NCBI GenBank assembly: GCA_041725935.1
Contig: JBGRQD010000001.1
Coordinates: 124,001-188,000 of the forward strand
DNA from: Marivita sp041725935
GTDB lineage: Bacteria > Pseudomonadota > Alphaproteobacteria > Rhodobacterales > Rhodobacteraceae
Reading direction: 5' to 3'
Length of the DNA: 64,000 nt
The notes below the pieces were generated by a model. It was not told where the DNA came from, ran no database searches, and saw nothing but the letters and a program-made list of their open reading frames with translations. Shown one piece after another: positions 19,011 through 27,243 of this stretch; the first letter of the stretch is position 1, and every line of letters starts with the position of its first letter. A program made the position numbers and the translations under genes.

Positions 19011-19244
19011 TTAGTGCAGGCGCGGTTTATTGGTCTGACGGGCCAGCGTCTTGATGAAGAGCCAATCCGTCAGTTCTTCGCGGGCTTCAAGCGGCGTCAG
19101 GTCATGTTTGACGGCAAGACGCTGTGCAAGGCTCGTGATGCTGACTGGCGGAAACGGCATTGCATCGCAATCCAGCAGCGGAAACCGGGTTTCCAGACGC
19201 TCAAGCGTCACGTGCCAGTTCTCGGCCATGTCGATCCAGGTCAT
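19011..19244 (-). CDS. conserved hypothetical small protein
   Basis: This 77-residue protein is not recognised as any named family. It is predicted soluble and mostly helical, with an aromatic N terminus (MTWIDMAENWHVTLERLETR) and a charged C-terminal half (EAREELTDWLFIKTLARQ). An excellent GGAGG ribosome site sits 8 bases before the ATG at 19244, the best evidence that it is real. It ends 10 bases from the XRE-cupin gene in convergent orientation. Confidence 0.6.
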   Translation of the reverse strand: MTWIDMAENWHVTLERLETRFPLLDCDAMPFPPVSITSLAQRLAVKHDLTPLEAREELTDWLFIKTLARQTNKPRLH

Positions 19245-19354
19245 CCGACGTTCCTCCAAACGTCCCTCGCGGGACGGAGGATGGCACAGGATTGCAGAAT
19301 CGCCAAGCGCCGAGCAATTCAAGGCGCAATGCGGCCAACGGCCCACCTGCCGGG

Positions 19355-19471
19355 TCAGAACCAGCCCTGCACAGTGCGGGACGTGGTCGAGATGTCCTGA
19401 CCGATCCCGTCAACGGTGGCGCAGGCGCTGAGCGCGCCTGCAACCGTGATCATCAGTGCCCATGTGCGCAT
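19355..19471 (-). CDS. entericidin-like small lipoprotein
   Basis: This 38-residue protein begins with MRTWALMITVAGALSAC, a signal peptide ending in a lipobox (LSAC, Cys17). The mature part, ATVDGIGQDISTTSRTVQGWF, has the G-x-D-I pattern of entericidin A/B family lipoproteins. A GAGGAG ribosome site precedes it and overlaps the end of the peptide-binding protein gene, whose TGA is three bases upstream, so the two are cotranscribed. Entericidins are small membrane lipoproteins linked to stress or cell lysis in E. coli; the role here is not known. Confidence 0.8.
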   Translation of the reverse strand: MRTWALMITVAGALSACATVDGIGQDISTTSRTVQGWF

Positions 19472-19474
19472 GGT

Positions 19475-21292
19475 TCACTCCTCGTCCCACCACCAGACAT
19501 CGGGCTGCCAGCCGATCCAGTCGCCGTAGATCGGGATCACCTCTGGATATTTCAGCTGTTTCGCATGGGCGATGCGGCTGATGTTCCACTGGTAGATCGG
19601 GATCACGTAGCGCCCAGTGGTCAGTACACGGTCCAGTGCACGGGTGGCGGCGATGAAGTCTTCGCGGGATTGGGAATTGAGGATTTCGTCGATCATGGCT
19701 TCGGCGGCGGGCGAACACATGCCCATCCAGTTGCGCGTGCCGGGTGCCTCGACGCCGTCGCATCCCCAGTAGAGCTTCTGTTCGTTGCCGGGGCTGAGCG
19801 ACATGCCCCAGCGGTTGAAGCTCATGTCGAAATCGTAGTTGGTGGTGCGTTCCCGGAACTGCGCGCTGTCGGTCGTGGTGATCGTTGGCGTGATGCCGAC
19901 CCGTTCCAGCGACTGTGTGTAGAGGTCGATGATGCTCTGCTCTTCGGTGCTGCCCTGTTGCAGCAGGATCTCGAAGGTGAAGGGTTCGCCATCGGGGTCG
20001 ACCATCTTGCCGTCGGCGATGGTGTAACCCGCGTCTTCCATCAGATCGATGGCGGCGCGGATGTTGCCGCGGTTGCGTTCGGTGCCGTCCGACACGGGCA
20101 GGGCATAGCCGTCCAGCGCGCCGGGCAGGAGCTCTGACGCGAATGGTTCCAGCAGGTCACGCACACGACCCTCTGCCGGGCCGTTCTCCATTCCCAGAAC
20201 CGAGTTCGAGAAATAGGAGCTGATGCGCGGCTGCTTGGAGCCGGTCATGGTTTCGTTGATGAATTCGAAATTGAACGCATGCAGCATCGCGTCGCGCACG
20301 CGCCAATCCTTGAACACGTCGCGGCGGGTGTTCATCACAAAGCCGGTCATGCCCGAGGGGCGTTCATGCGGGATCACCGATTTGACGACATCACCGCTGT
20401 CGATGGCTGGGAAATCATACTGGGTGTCCCATTTCTCGACATTGAATTCGCGGCTGGAATTCAGCGCGCCGGCCTTGAAGGCCTCGAACATGGCGGTGCC
20501 GTCGCCGTAGAATTCCATGCGGATCTCATCGAGATTGGCCTGACCGCGCATGAAGTTGACGTCCTGTCCCCAATAATCAGGGTTGCGCTTGAGGCTGACG
20601 AAGCGGCCCGCCTCGTAATCGTCGATCATGTAAGGCGCCGTGGTGATCGGGATCTCGTCGATGCCGGAGGCGGCGAAATCCTTGCCCTCCCACTGGGCCT
20701 TTTTAAGGATCGGGCGCATGCCGATGAGCAGCGCCATTTCCGGGTCATCTTCGTTGAAGGTGAAGCGGATGCTGCGCGGGCCGGTCTGTTCCATCGACGC
20801 GATCTTGTTCCAAGCGCCGTGGTAGCGCGGATGGCCGATGGTACCGAGTGTCTCATAAGACCACATCACGTCCTCGACGGTGAGCGGCGTGCCGTCCGAG
20901 AACGCGGCCTCTTCGCGCAGGACAAATTCGACCCAATCGCGGTTTTCGCCAACCTCGATTGATTCGGCCAGAAGCCCGTAAAGCGAGAACGGTTCGTCCC
21001 AATTGCGGCCCATCAGGCTTTCATAGGCGAGAAACCGAAGTTGCCAGGGGGTAGAGCCTTTGGAGATATGCGGGTTGAGGCTGTCGAAGCCGCCGACCTC
21101 TCCGGTGACGATGCGCCCGCCTTTCGGGGCGTCCGGGTTGGCATAGGGCAGCGACACAAAATCCGGTGGAAGCGCGGGGTCGCCATACATAGCTATGCCG
21201 TGCTGCGGGTCCGCTGCGCCCGAATGCGCGCCAAGCGCGAGTGCCAGCGCAGCCATGCCGATCCGGCGTTTCAGGAATAAAACCGTTCTCAT
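19475..21292 (-). CDS. ABC transporter substrate-binding protein, YejA-like (peptide)
   Basis: This 605-residue periplasmic binding protein (family 5, SBP_bac_5) has a signal peptide at about residues 1-27. The first domain starts HGIAMYGDPALPPDF with SLNPHISKGS, and the second ends with YGDWIGWQPDVWWWDEE. The YejA-like features are FDSLNPHISKGSTPWQLRF, YESLMGRNWDEPFSLYGLLA and EEAAFSDGTPLTVEDVMWSYETL. No permease or ATPase gene is near, so its partners lie elsewhere. A probable promoter lies upstream (21334-21362, minus). It is followed by the entericidin-like gene. Confidence 0.88.
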   Translation of the reverse strand: MRTVLFLKRRIGMAALALALGAHSGAADPQHGIAMYGDPALPPDFVSLPYANPDAPKGGRIVTGEVGGFDSLNPHISKGSTPWQLRFLAYESLMGRNWDEPFSLYGLLAESIEVGENRDWVEFVLREEAAFSDGTPLTVEDVMWSYETLGTIGHPRYHGAWNKIASMEQTGPRSIRFTFNEDDPEMALLIGMRPILKKAQWEGKDFAASGIDEIPITTAPYMIDDYEAGRFVSLKRNPDYWGQDVNFMRGQANLDEIRMEFYGDGTAMFEAFKAGALNSSREFNVEKWDTQYDFPAIDSGDVVKSVIPHERPSGMTGFVMNTRRDVFKDWRVRDAMLHAFNFEFINETMTGSKQPRISSYFSNSVLGMENGPAEGRVRDLLEPFASELLPGALDGYALPVSDGTERNRGNIRAAIDLMEDAGYTIADGKMVDPDGEPFTFEILLQQGSTEEQSIIDLYTQSLERVGITPTITTTDSAQFRERTTNYDFDMSFNRWGMSLSPGNEQKLYWGCDGVEAPGTRNWMGMCSPAAEAMIDEILNSQSREDFIAATRALDRVLTTGRYVIPIYQWNISRIAHAKQLKYPEVIPIYGDWIGWQPDVWWWDEE

Positions 21293-21333
21293 TTTAGCAA
21301 CATTCCCTGTCTGCTCTTGTTTTATTGACCGCG

Positions 21334-21362
21334 AACCTAATCGGGCTTTCGTGGCTTTTCAA
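21334..21362 (-). promoter_or_regulatory. probable promoter of the YejA-like gene
   Basis: Read on the minus strand, TTGAAA and TAGGTT are separated by 17 bases, about 40 bases before the start codon. The -35 is near perfect and the -10 moderate. Confidence 0.45.
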
Positions 21363-21370
21363 ACTTTTAG

Positions 21371-21400
21371 CTTGGATCACGGTGAAAGATTGCCTATAAA
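21371..21400 (+). promoter_or_regulatory. promoter of the candidate sRNA
   Basis: TTGGAT at 21372-21377 is followed after 17 bases by TATAAA at 21395-21400, a near-consensus housekeeping promoter. The same bases read CTTGGA...CCTATA, which also resembles heat-shock (RpoH) promoters. The promoter has no coding region behind it, only a 76-base stretch ending in a terminator. Confidence 0.65.
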
Positions 21401-21406
21401 GGGATC

Positions 21407-21482
21407 ACTGCTCGATAGGTTTCTTGCCTGTATGAAACCTGCCTCAATAACTTAACCCCGGCTTCGTGCCGGGGTTTTTTTT
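21407..21482 (+). ncRNA. candidate small RNA of about 76 nucleotides
   Basis: It starts about seven bases after the -10 element and ends in an intrinsic terminator. The first half folds as AGGTTTC - 10-base loop - GAAACCT, a perfect 7-base stem. A short single-stranded linker (GCCTCAATAACTT) follows, then the terminator stem. Size, promoter and two-hairpin layout are those of a trans-acting sRNA. There is no ORF with a ribosome site. I do not recognise a known family. Confidence 0.6.
21454..21482 (+). terminator. terminator of the candidate sRNA
   Basis: AACCCCGGC pairs with GCCGGGGTT around TTCGT, followed by a run of eight T residues (21475-21482). No protein-coding gene ends on this strand within 2 kb upstream, so the terminator must serve a noncoding transcript. 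Confidence 0.9.
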
Positions 21483-21654
21483 GCGCTGCGGCTCGGCGCG
21501 ATATTTCTCATACACGTTCATAACAAGGCTAGGACGCGGGTTCCCGTCGCGGTGGCGTGGGACCTGTCAAAGCGGGAATGCGGGTCGGCCGATGCGATAC
21601 GTGCGGCAAGTGATTCTTGCGAAGCTGTTGCCTCTTCTTCTTTGTATTATGCAG

Positions 21655-21677
21655 GCGCAGCATGTAGCATTCTGCGC
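21655..21677. promoter_or_regulatory. inverted repeat upstream of bdhA
   Basis: GCGCAG and CTGCGC flank 11 bases, about 30 bases before the bdhA start; another GCAG lies just upstream. It could be an operator for a regulator of butyrate/PHB metabolism. No specific match to a known site is claimed. Confidence 0.3.
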
Positions 21678-21706
21678 AAGCGAAAAGACCACAAAGAGGA
21701 GCGATC

Positions 21707-22480
21707 ATGTCGCTGAAGGGAAAAACCGCCGTCATCACCGGATCGAACTCGGGCATCGGCCTTGGCGTGGCGCATGAACTGGCGCGCGCGGGTGCGGATG
21801 TGGTGATCAACTCGTTCACCGACCGGGACGAAGATCACGCGCTGGCCAAAGAGATCGCCAGCGAACACGGCGTTTCGGTGCGCTACATCTCGGCGGATAT
21901 GTCCAAGCCCGACCAGTGCCGCGCGCTGATCGAACAGGCGGGCGCCTGCGACATCCTCGTGAACAACGCGGGCATCCAGCATGTCGCGCCAGTGGATGAA
22001 TTCCCGATCGAAAAATGGGACGCGATCATCGCCATCAACCTCAGCTCCGCCTTTCACACCACAGCCGCCGCATTGCCGATGATGCGCAAGGCGGGCTGGG
22101 GCCGGATCATCAACATCGCAAGCGCCCATGGCCTGACGGCATCGCCGTTCAAGTCGGCCTATGTCGCGGCCAAGCACGGGATCGTAGGCCTGACCAAGAC
22201 CACCGGGCTCGAGACCGCGCGGGAGGCCATCACCTGCAACGCGATCTGTCCGGGTTATGTGCTGACCCCGCTGGTCGAGGCGCAGATTCCCGACACGGCC
22301 AAGAAATACGACATGTCCGAAGACGAGGTGACACAAAAGGTCATCCTCGAACGGCAACCGTCCAAGGAATTCGCCACCGTCGAACAGGTGGGCGGCACAG
22401 CGGTGTTCCTGTGTTCCGACGCCGCAGCACAGATCACAGGCACGACGATTTCGGTGGATGGCGGCTGGACCGCGCTTTGA
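21707..22480 (+). CDS. bdhA: 3-hydroxybutyrate dehydrogenase
   Basis: This 257-residue short-chain dehydrogenase interconverts D-3-hydroxybutyrate and acetoacetate with NAD(H), a step of polyhydroxybutyrate breakdown. The nucleotide motif is TGSNSGIGLG and NNAG lies at residues 86-89. The catalytic residues Ser139, Tyr152 and Lys156 sit in NIASAHGLTASPFKSAYVAAKHG. CPGYVLTPLVEAQIPDTAK and the C-terminal SVDGGWTAL are the BDH signatures. AAGAGGAG lies upstream of the ATG. The patatin-like gene follows after 36 bases and is probably cotranscribed. Confidence 0.94.
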   Translation: MSLKGKTAVITGSNSGIGLGVAHELARAGADVVINSFTDRDEDHALAKEIASEHGVSVRYISADMSKPDQCRALIEQAGACDILVNNAGIQHVAPVDEFPIEKWDAIIAINLSSAFHTTAAALPMMRKAGWGRIINIASAHGLTASPFKSAYVAAKHGIVGLTKTTGLETAREAITCNAICPGYVLTPLVEAQIPDTAKKYDMSEDEVTQKVILERQPSKEFATVEQVGGTAVFLCSDAAAQITGTTISVDGGWTAL

Positions 22481-22516
22481 GCGCAGGCTGACAGGGCAGA
22501 TGGGGCAGGGACGGGT

Positions 22517-23548
22517 ATGATCAGGATCAATCTTGCGCTGCAGGGCGGCGGGTCACACGGCGCGTTCACATGGGGTGTGCTGGACCGGCTGCTTCAGGAA
22601 GACGACATCGAGATCGCGGCGATTTCCGGCACCTCGGCCGGGGCGCTGAACGGGGCGGCGCTCAAGGCGGGTTGGCTCTTGGACGGGCGCGACGGGGCGC
22701 GGGAAAACCTCGACTGGCTCTGGACGCAGGTGGCGCGGCTCGATGACATGGCGGTGCCGCTCTGGATGCAGGCCTGGCTGCCGTCGCCCGCGGCCATCAG
22801 CAAAAGCATCGAATATTCGCCGCTTTTCCAACTCAGCGATACCGTCAGCCGGATGATGCCGCCCTATGCCTGGGGGCCGCTTTACGAGAACCCGCTGGAA
22901 AAGATCGTCGACCAGTTCGATTTTGGCAGAGTCTGCGCCAATGAAGGGCCGCAGCTTTACGTTTGCGCCACGCAGGTGCGCGACGGGAAGGTGCGGATCT
23001 TTGAAGGTGACGCGATCACCACGCAAAGTATCCTCGCCTCGGCCTGCCTGCCCACTCTGTTTCAGGCGGTCAAGGTCACGGACCCCGAGACCGGAATCGT
23101 AGAGGCGTTCTGGGATGGCGGCTATACCGGCAACCCGGCGCTGTTTCCGTTGTTCGATGCGGATCTGCCGAATGACGTGGTGATCGTGAACATCAACCCG
23201 CTGGTGCGCGACACGATCCCGGTGATGCCGAACGAGATCCAGAACCGGATCAACGAGATCAGTTTCAACTCGTCCTTGCTGCGGGAATTGCGGGCCATCG
23301 AATTTGTGCAGCGTCTGATTTCGGGCGGCAAGATGCAGGAGGGCGTGATGAAAAACGTCCTCGTGCACATGATTGCCGATGATGCGCTGATGAACGACCT
23401 GTCAGTGGCGACGAAGCTGGTGCCGGTACCCTCGGTGATCGCCACGTTGAAAGAGGCCGGCCGCCGCGCCACAGGGGAGTTCCTTGCCCATCACAAGGCG
23501 GACCTGGGGAAACGGCAGACGGCCGATCTTGTCAAAATGTTTGGCTAA
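22517..23548 (+). CDS. patatin-like phospholipase family protein
   Basis: This 343-residue hydrolase has the patatin fold and a Ser-Asp catalytic dyad. The oxyanion loop LALQGGGSHGAFTWG lies at residues 6-20, the nucleophile Ser40 is in GTSAG, and the catalytic Asp200 is in FWDGGYTGNP. No signal peptide is seen, so it acts in the cytoplasm. A close neighbour of 3-hydroxybutyrate dehydrogenase, it may take part in lipid or PHB turnover, but that is inferred from context. Its last 17 bases overlap the convergent CaCA antiporter gene. Confidence 0.9.
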   Translation: MIRINLALQGGGSHGAFTWGVLDRLLQEDDIEIAAISGTSAGALNGAALKAGWLLDGRDGARENLDWLWTQVARLDDMAVPLWMQAWLPSPAAISKSIEYSPLFQLSDTVSRMMPPYAWGPLYENPLEKIVDQFDFGRVCANEGPQLYVCATQVRDGKVRIFEGDAITTQSILASACLPTLFQAVKVTDPETGIVEAFWDGGYTGNPALFPLFDADLPNDVVIVNINPLVRDTIPVMPNEIQNRINEISFNSSLLRELRAIEFVQRLISGGKMQEGVMKNVLVHMIADDALMNDLSVATKLVPVPSVIATLKEAGRRATGEFLAHHKADLGKRQTADLVKMFG

Positions 23549-24455
23549 GCCAGACCATGTACCCGGCATAGACCAGCAGGAACGCGGCTCCCGTGGCGCG
23601 GCTGATTTGCGCCCGCCAGAAGAGCATCCCCAAAAGCAGCGCAGTTGTCGCGACCATGATCCAGATGTCACGTATGATCAGCGTGTCGATGGGCAGCGGT
23701 ACCACCAGCGCCGTGGTTCCCAGAATGCCGAGGATGTTGAAGATCCCCGATCCCAGAATGTTGCCAAGCGCCACGTCCGACTGTCCGCGCCGCGCCGCCA
23801 TCACGGTGGTCGCCAGTTCGGGCAGCGATGTGCCGATGGCCACCAGCGTCAGGCCGATCACCGCCTCGGGCACTCCGTAAGCCCGCGCGATTCCGGTTGC
23901 GCCGTCCACCAGCGCGATCGCGCCGCCGATGGTCAGCGCCAGGCCGCCCACCAGCCGCAGCGCGGAGCCGGGCAACGCGTCCAAAGGGGCAGACAGATCG
24001 ACATCGAGATCGGGCGGCGTGGAAGACCTGAACGCGCCCCAGAGGTAGAGGCCCAGCAACCCCAGAAGGCCCGCTCCCGCTGCGGTGCCGATCTGGCCCA
24101 GCAGCGACAGGCCCGCCAGCAAGAGCGCGCTGCCCCCGACCCAGAGCGCCTCGCGCGGGAGGGCCGACATCTGAGCTGCAACCGGACGGATCAGGGCTGC
24201 GACGCCGAGGATCAGCAGGATATTGGCGATGTTGCTGCCCACCACGTTGCCAAGCGCGATGGCGGGCGATCCGGCCAGAGCGGCACTGAGCGAGGTCACA
24301 AGTTCCGGGGCCGAGGTGCCGAAGCCCACAAGCGTGAGGCCGATCACCAAGGGTGACACGCCAAAACGGCGCGCGACGCCCACCGCACCGCGCACAAGAA
24401 GGTCGCCGCCGAACAGCAGCGCGATCAGCCCGAAGGCCACGAAGATCAGGTTCAA
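23532..24455 (-). CDS. CaCA-family Na+/Ca2+ (or K+) antiporter
   Basis: This 307-residue inner-membrane exchanger has two inverted halves and about ten helices. The alpha-1 repeat reads GFGTSAPELVTSLSAALAGSPAIALGNVVGSNIANI and the alpha-2 repeat AIGTSLPELATTVMAARRGQSDVALGNILGSGIFNI, the GTS-PE and GN-GSN motifs of the YrbG/CAX-like families. Size is that of YrbG. It lies convergent to the patatin gene with a 17-base overlap. The cation preference is not assignable. Confidence 0.92.
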   Translation of the reverse strand: MNLIFVAFGLIALLFGGDLLVRGAVGVARRFGVSPLVIGLTLVGFGTSAPELVTSLSAALAGSPAIALGNVVGSNIANILLILGVAALIRPVAAQMSALPREALWVGGSALLLAGLSLLGQIGTAAGAGLLGLLGLYLWGAFRSSTPPDLDVDLSAPLDALPGSALRLVGGLALTIGGAIALVDGATGIARAYGVPEAVIGLTLVAIGTSLPELATTVMAARRGQSDVALGNILGSGIFNILGILGTTALVVPLPIDTLIIRDIWIMVATTALLLGMLFWRAQISRATGAAFLLVYAGYMVWLSQTF

Positions 24456-24523
24456 GGGAATATGCTTAACGTGTCGCGCGCGCCCATGCGCGCATCTTTG
24501 GGCTTAGGTGTGCGGGCGGATGA

Positions 24524-24540
24524 GCCGCTTCAAGAGCGGC
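24524..24540. terminator. weak hairpin downstream of the DUF502 gene
   Basis: GCCGCT and AGCGGC pair around TCAAG just after the DUF502 stop (minus strand). There is no T run, so it can be at most a weak terminator. Confidence 0.3.
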
Positions 24541-24552
24541 CCAAGAGATTAT

Positions 24553-25233
24553 TTACGCGGCCTTCGCAGGCTGGCTCGGATCCTTGGCGTTGGGATAGAC
24601 AAGCCCCGCCGAGATCACCAGTTTCGCCGCGTCCTCGATGTTCATGTCGAGCTCGATCACGTCTTCCTCGGGGAAGTACAGCAAGAAGCCCGAGGTCGGG
24701 TTGGGTGTGGTCGGCACGAAGACCGACATCAGCCGACCCATGGTTTCCGCCTTTTCCGCCACCTCGCCCCGCGCTTCGGTCGAGATAAAGCCGATGGCCC
24801 AGATGCCCTTGCGGGGATACTGGATCAGGCAGGCCTTTTCGAAATTCCGTTCAGACTGGGCAAAAATCGTTTCTGCGATCTGTTTCACGCCGCTGTAGAT
24901 CGACCGGACCACCGGCATGCGTTCGACAAGGCTTTCGGCAAAGCGGATCAGCGACCGGCCGATCAACCCCTTCGCGACCCAGCCGACAAAGATCGTGAAC
25001 ACCAGGAAGATCATGACCCCGATGCCGCGCAGGTTGATGCCGATATATTGCTCTGGATTGAAGCGCGTGGGCACGAGCGGCAGTACAAACCCGTCAATCC
25101 AGCCCATGATCGTCCAGATCAGCCAGATCGTCAGCGCGACGGGAGCGATCACCACGATCCCCGTCAGGAAGCTTGATCGCAGACCGGTGATCAATCCGGG
25201 TTTGCGCCGCTCAGGCTCGAATGGGGTGGTCAT
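24553..25233 (-). CDS. DUF502 family membrane protein
   Basis: This 226-residue protein has two N-terminal membrane segments (about 20-42 and 66-88) and a cytoplasmic C-terminal domain. The DUF502 signatures are RSSFLTGIVVIAPVALTIWL, GWVAKGLIGRSLI, MPVVRSIYSGVKQIAETIF and VPTTPNPTSGFLLYFPEEDV. The family has no established function, though it is widespread in alphaproteobacteria. A gap of 82 bases separates it from psuG upstream, and transcription of the two may be linked. Confidence 0.88.
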   Translation of the reverse strand: MTTPFEPERRKPGLITGLRSSFLTGIVVIAPVALTIWLIWTIMGWIDGFVLPLVPTRFNPEQYIGINLRGIGVMIFLVFTIFVGWVAKGLIGRSLIRFAESLVERMPVVRSIYSGVKQIAETIFAQSERNFEKACLIQYPRKGIWAIGFISTEARGEVAEKAETMGRLMSVFVPTTPNPTSGFLLYFPEEDVIELDMNIEDAAKLVISAGLVYPNAKDPSQPAKAA

Positions 25234-25315
25234 GCTGTGTCCGTCGCTTGTTCTGCGAAAATTTAAGCGGTCGGGCGCGGGTCTACAATGGGGTTGCGGC
25301 GTGGGAGATCGATTT

Positions 25316-26233
25316 TCAACGCAGCAATGTCATTTCCTGTGCGATTTGCGCGCCCAGCCGGGCATTGTTGAGCACAAGCGCGATATTGGCGTCCAGTGAT
25401 CGGCCTTCGGTCAGCTCAAAGATGCGTTGCAGCAGATACGGCGTCAGGGCCTTGCCGGTGATGCCATGTGCTTCGGCATCCTGCGTGGCGCGGGCGATGA
25501 TTGGGTAAATCTCGGCATGGGGGATCTCGGCCTCGGCAGGGATCGGGTTGGCGATCAGCTGACCGCCGGGCAGGCCGAGTGCGACCCGCATCTGGTGGGC
25601 GCGAGCGATCTCGGCGGGGGTGTCGGCACGCAGCGGGGCCTTGAGTGTCGATCCGCGCGACCAGAAGGCGGGCAGGGCGTCCTGACCGTAAGCCATGACC
25701 GGCACGCCAAGGGTTTCGAGCACTTCCAGCGTCTTGGGCAAGTCGAGAATGGCCTTGGCGCCGGCAGCCACGACTGTCACGGGGGTCTGCGACAATTCCT
25801 GAAGATCGGCGGAGATGTCAAAGCTCTGGTCCGCGCCGCGATGCACGCCGCCGATGCCGCCGGTGGTGAACACGTCGATCCCCGCGATATGTGCCGCGAT
25901 CATCGTCGCCGCCACAGTGGTTGCGCCGGTTCCGCCGCGTGCCATGCAGACCGCCATGTCGGCGCGGCTGAGCTTGGCGACCTGTTTGGCCTGCGCAAGC
26001 GCTTCAAGCTGGTCGGCGCTGAGACCAACGCAGAGCCGTCCGTCGATCACCGCGATGGTGGCGGGTTCGGCACCTGCTTCGCGCACCGTCGCCTCGATGG
26101 CGCGGGCGGTCTCGAGGTTCTGCGGCCAAGGCATCCCGTGGGTGATGATCGTCGATTCCAGCGCGACGACCGGCATGCCCGCTTTTAGCGCAGATTGAAC
26201 GGCGGGGGAGATATCGAGGGGCAGGGTGGTCAT
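25316..26233 (-). CDS. psuG: pseudouridine-5'-phosphate glycosidase
   Basis: This 305-residue enzyme splits pseudouridine 5'-phosphate to uracil and ribose 5-phosphate. Diagnostic stretches are VVALESTIITHGMPWPQNLETA near the N terminus, GGTGATTVAATM, GIDVFTTGGIGGVHRG and LPAFWSRGS. The ATG at 26233 has GGAGGAA upstream and lies one base after the psuK stop, so psuK-psuG is one coupled unit. Confidence 0.95.
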   Translation of the reverse strand: MTTLPLDISPAVQSALKAGMPVVALESTIITHGMPWPQNLETARAIEATVREAGAEPATIAVIDGRLCVGLSADQLEALAQAKQVAKLSRADMAVCMARGGTGATTVAATMIAAHIAGIDVFTTGGIGGVHRGADQSFDISADLQELSQTPVTVVAAGAKAILDLPKTLEVLETLGVPVMAYGQDALPAFWSRGSTLKAPLRADTPAEIARAHQMRVALGLPGGQLIANPIPAEAEIPHAEIYPIIARATQDAEAHGITGKALTPYLLQRIFELTEGRSLDANIALVLNNARLGAQIAQEMTLLR

Positions 26234-26234
26234 G

Positions 26235-27122
26235 TCAGGTTCCTCCGGCGACATAGGCGGCGGCTGTGGCAAGGGCGCGGTGTAGCGCGGTGGGGCGGTC
26301 TGCGCCGCGCAGTTCGGACGCGATATGGGCTGCCATGAACGTATCACCGGCGCCAGTCACGCGGGTCACCATCACTTCGGGTGGGCGTTCGGCGAGGATG
26401 CCCTCGGTGGTGGCGTCACAGGTTACATTGCCACCATCGGTCACCAAAGCGCGGGCGGCCCCGCGTTCGATCAGCGCAGCCCCGGCTTGGGGTGCGTTGG
26501 TGAATTCGGTCTGGCACAGAAGACCCGCCTCTTCGAGGTTCACGTAGAGCACGCCTTTGCCCGCGCGGATAAAGGGCAGCAGTCGTTCAGCCTTACCCGG
26601 CGACGCAGGGGCGATCCGAAGATCGGCCTGCGCAAAAGCTGGGTGATGGACGATCTGGTCAAGCAGCGCTTCAGTGAGATTGCCATCGAGCGCGATGGGA
26701 CCGGGGAAGGGGGCTTCGACAAATCCCACAGGCCCGGTGATCAGCGGGCGCAGGATCTTGTCGCCCGCCTGTTCCAGCGAATGGGCATCTGCGATGGCGG
26801 CGATCAGGCCGTTCTTGCCCTCGACCGCCATGTATTGATCGGTGGGCAGATCGTCAGAGCGGTAGAGGTGATCGGTGATCAGCCCGAGCCGGTCACAGGC
26901 AGCGACCAGTTCCACACCTTCGGGATCGCGCCCGACAACGCTCAGCAACGCGGGCAGCAGGTCGAACCGCGCCAGTGTCATCGCGATGTTGAGCGCCACG
27001 CCACCGGGCAGGCGGGTGATATGGCCGGGCACGTCTGCGCCCTGTTTCATGTGGCGGTCGGATCGGCCGATCACGTCCCAGAGGACCGAGCCGATGCAGA
27101 GGATGTCGGGGCGCTGTGTCAT
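26235..27122 (-). CDS. psuK: PfkB-family carbohydrate kinase, probable pseudouridine kinase
   Basis: This 295-residue ribokinase-like kinase probably converts pseudouridine to the 5'-phosphate that PsuG cleaves. The PfkB family features are LPGGVALNIAMTLARF near residue 40, and TRVTGAGDTFMAAHIASEL at the C-terminal ATP/substrate site with the catalytic Asp in GAGD. The ATG at 27122 is preceded by a weak ribosome site. The function rests on direct coupling to psuG (one base apart); the kinase family alone would be compatible with other sugars or nucleosides. Confidence 0.88.
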   Translation of the reverse strand: MTQRPDILCIGSVLWDVIGRSDRHMKQGADVPGHITRLPGGVALNIAMTLARFDLLPALLSVVGRDPEGVELVAACDRLGLITDHLYRSDDLPTDQYMAVEGKNGLIAAIADAHSLEQAGDKILRPLITGPVGFVEAPFPGPIALDGNLTEALLDQIVHHPAFAQADLRIAPASPGKAERLLPFIRAGKGVLYVNLEEAGLLCQTEFTNAPQAGAALIERGAARALVTDGGNVTCDATTEGILAERPPEVMVTRVTGAGDTFMAAHIASELRGADRPTALHRALATAAAYVAGGT

Positions 27123-27243
27123 GGGCCTGTCTTGGCCCGAGTGCAGCGCCAGCACAAGGGTGCGGATGACGCGCGGCAGCCATTGTTGCCGCCCGCGCTT
27201 TGTGGCAGGCCTGCGCACAAGAATTGAACGGAGACTTGCGACA

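Larger units (their letters stand above)
21293..21706. other. 414-base intergenic region with divergent promoters and a candidate sRNA
   Basis: The region separates the peptide-binding protein gene (minus) from bdhA (plus). It holds a promoter for each direction, a candidate small RNA with an intrinsic terminator (21407-21482), and an inverted repeat (21655-21677) close to bdhA. No protein-like frame is evident. Confidence 0.7.
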
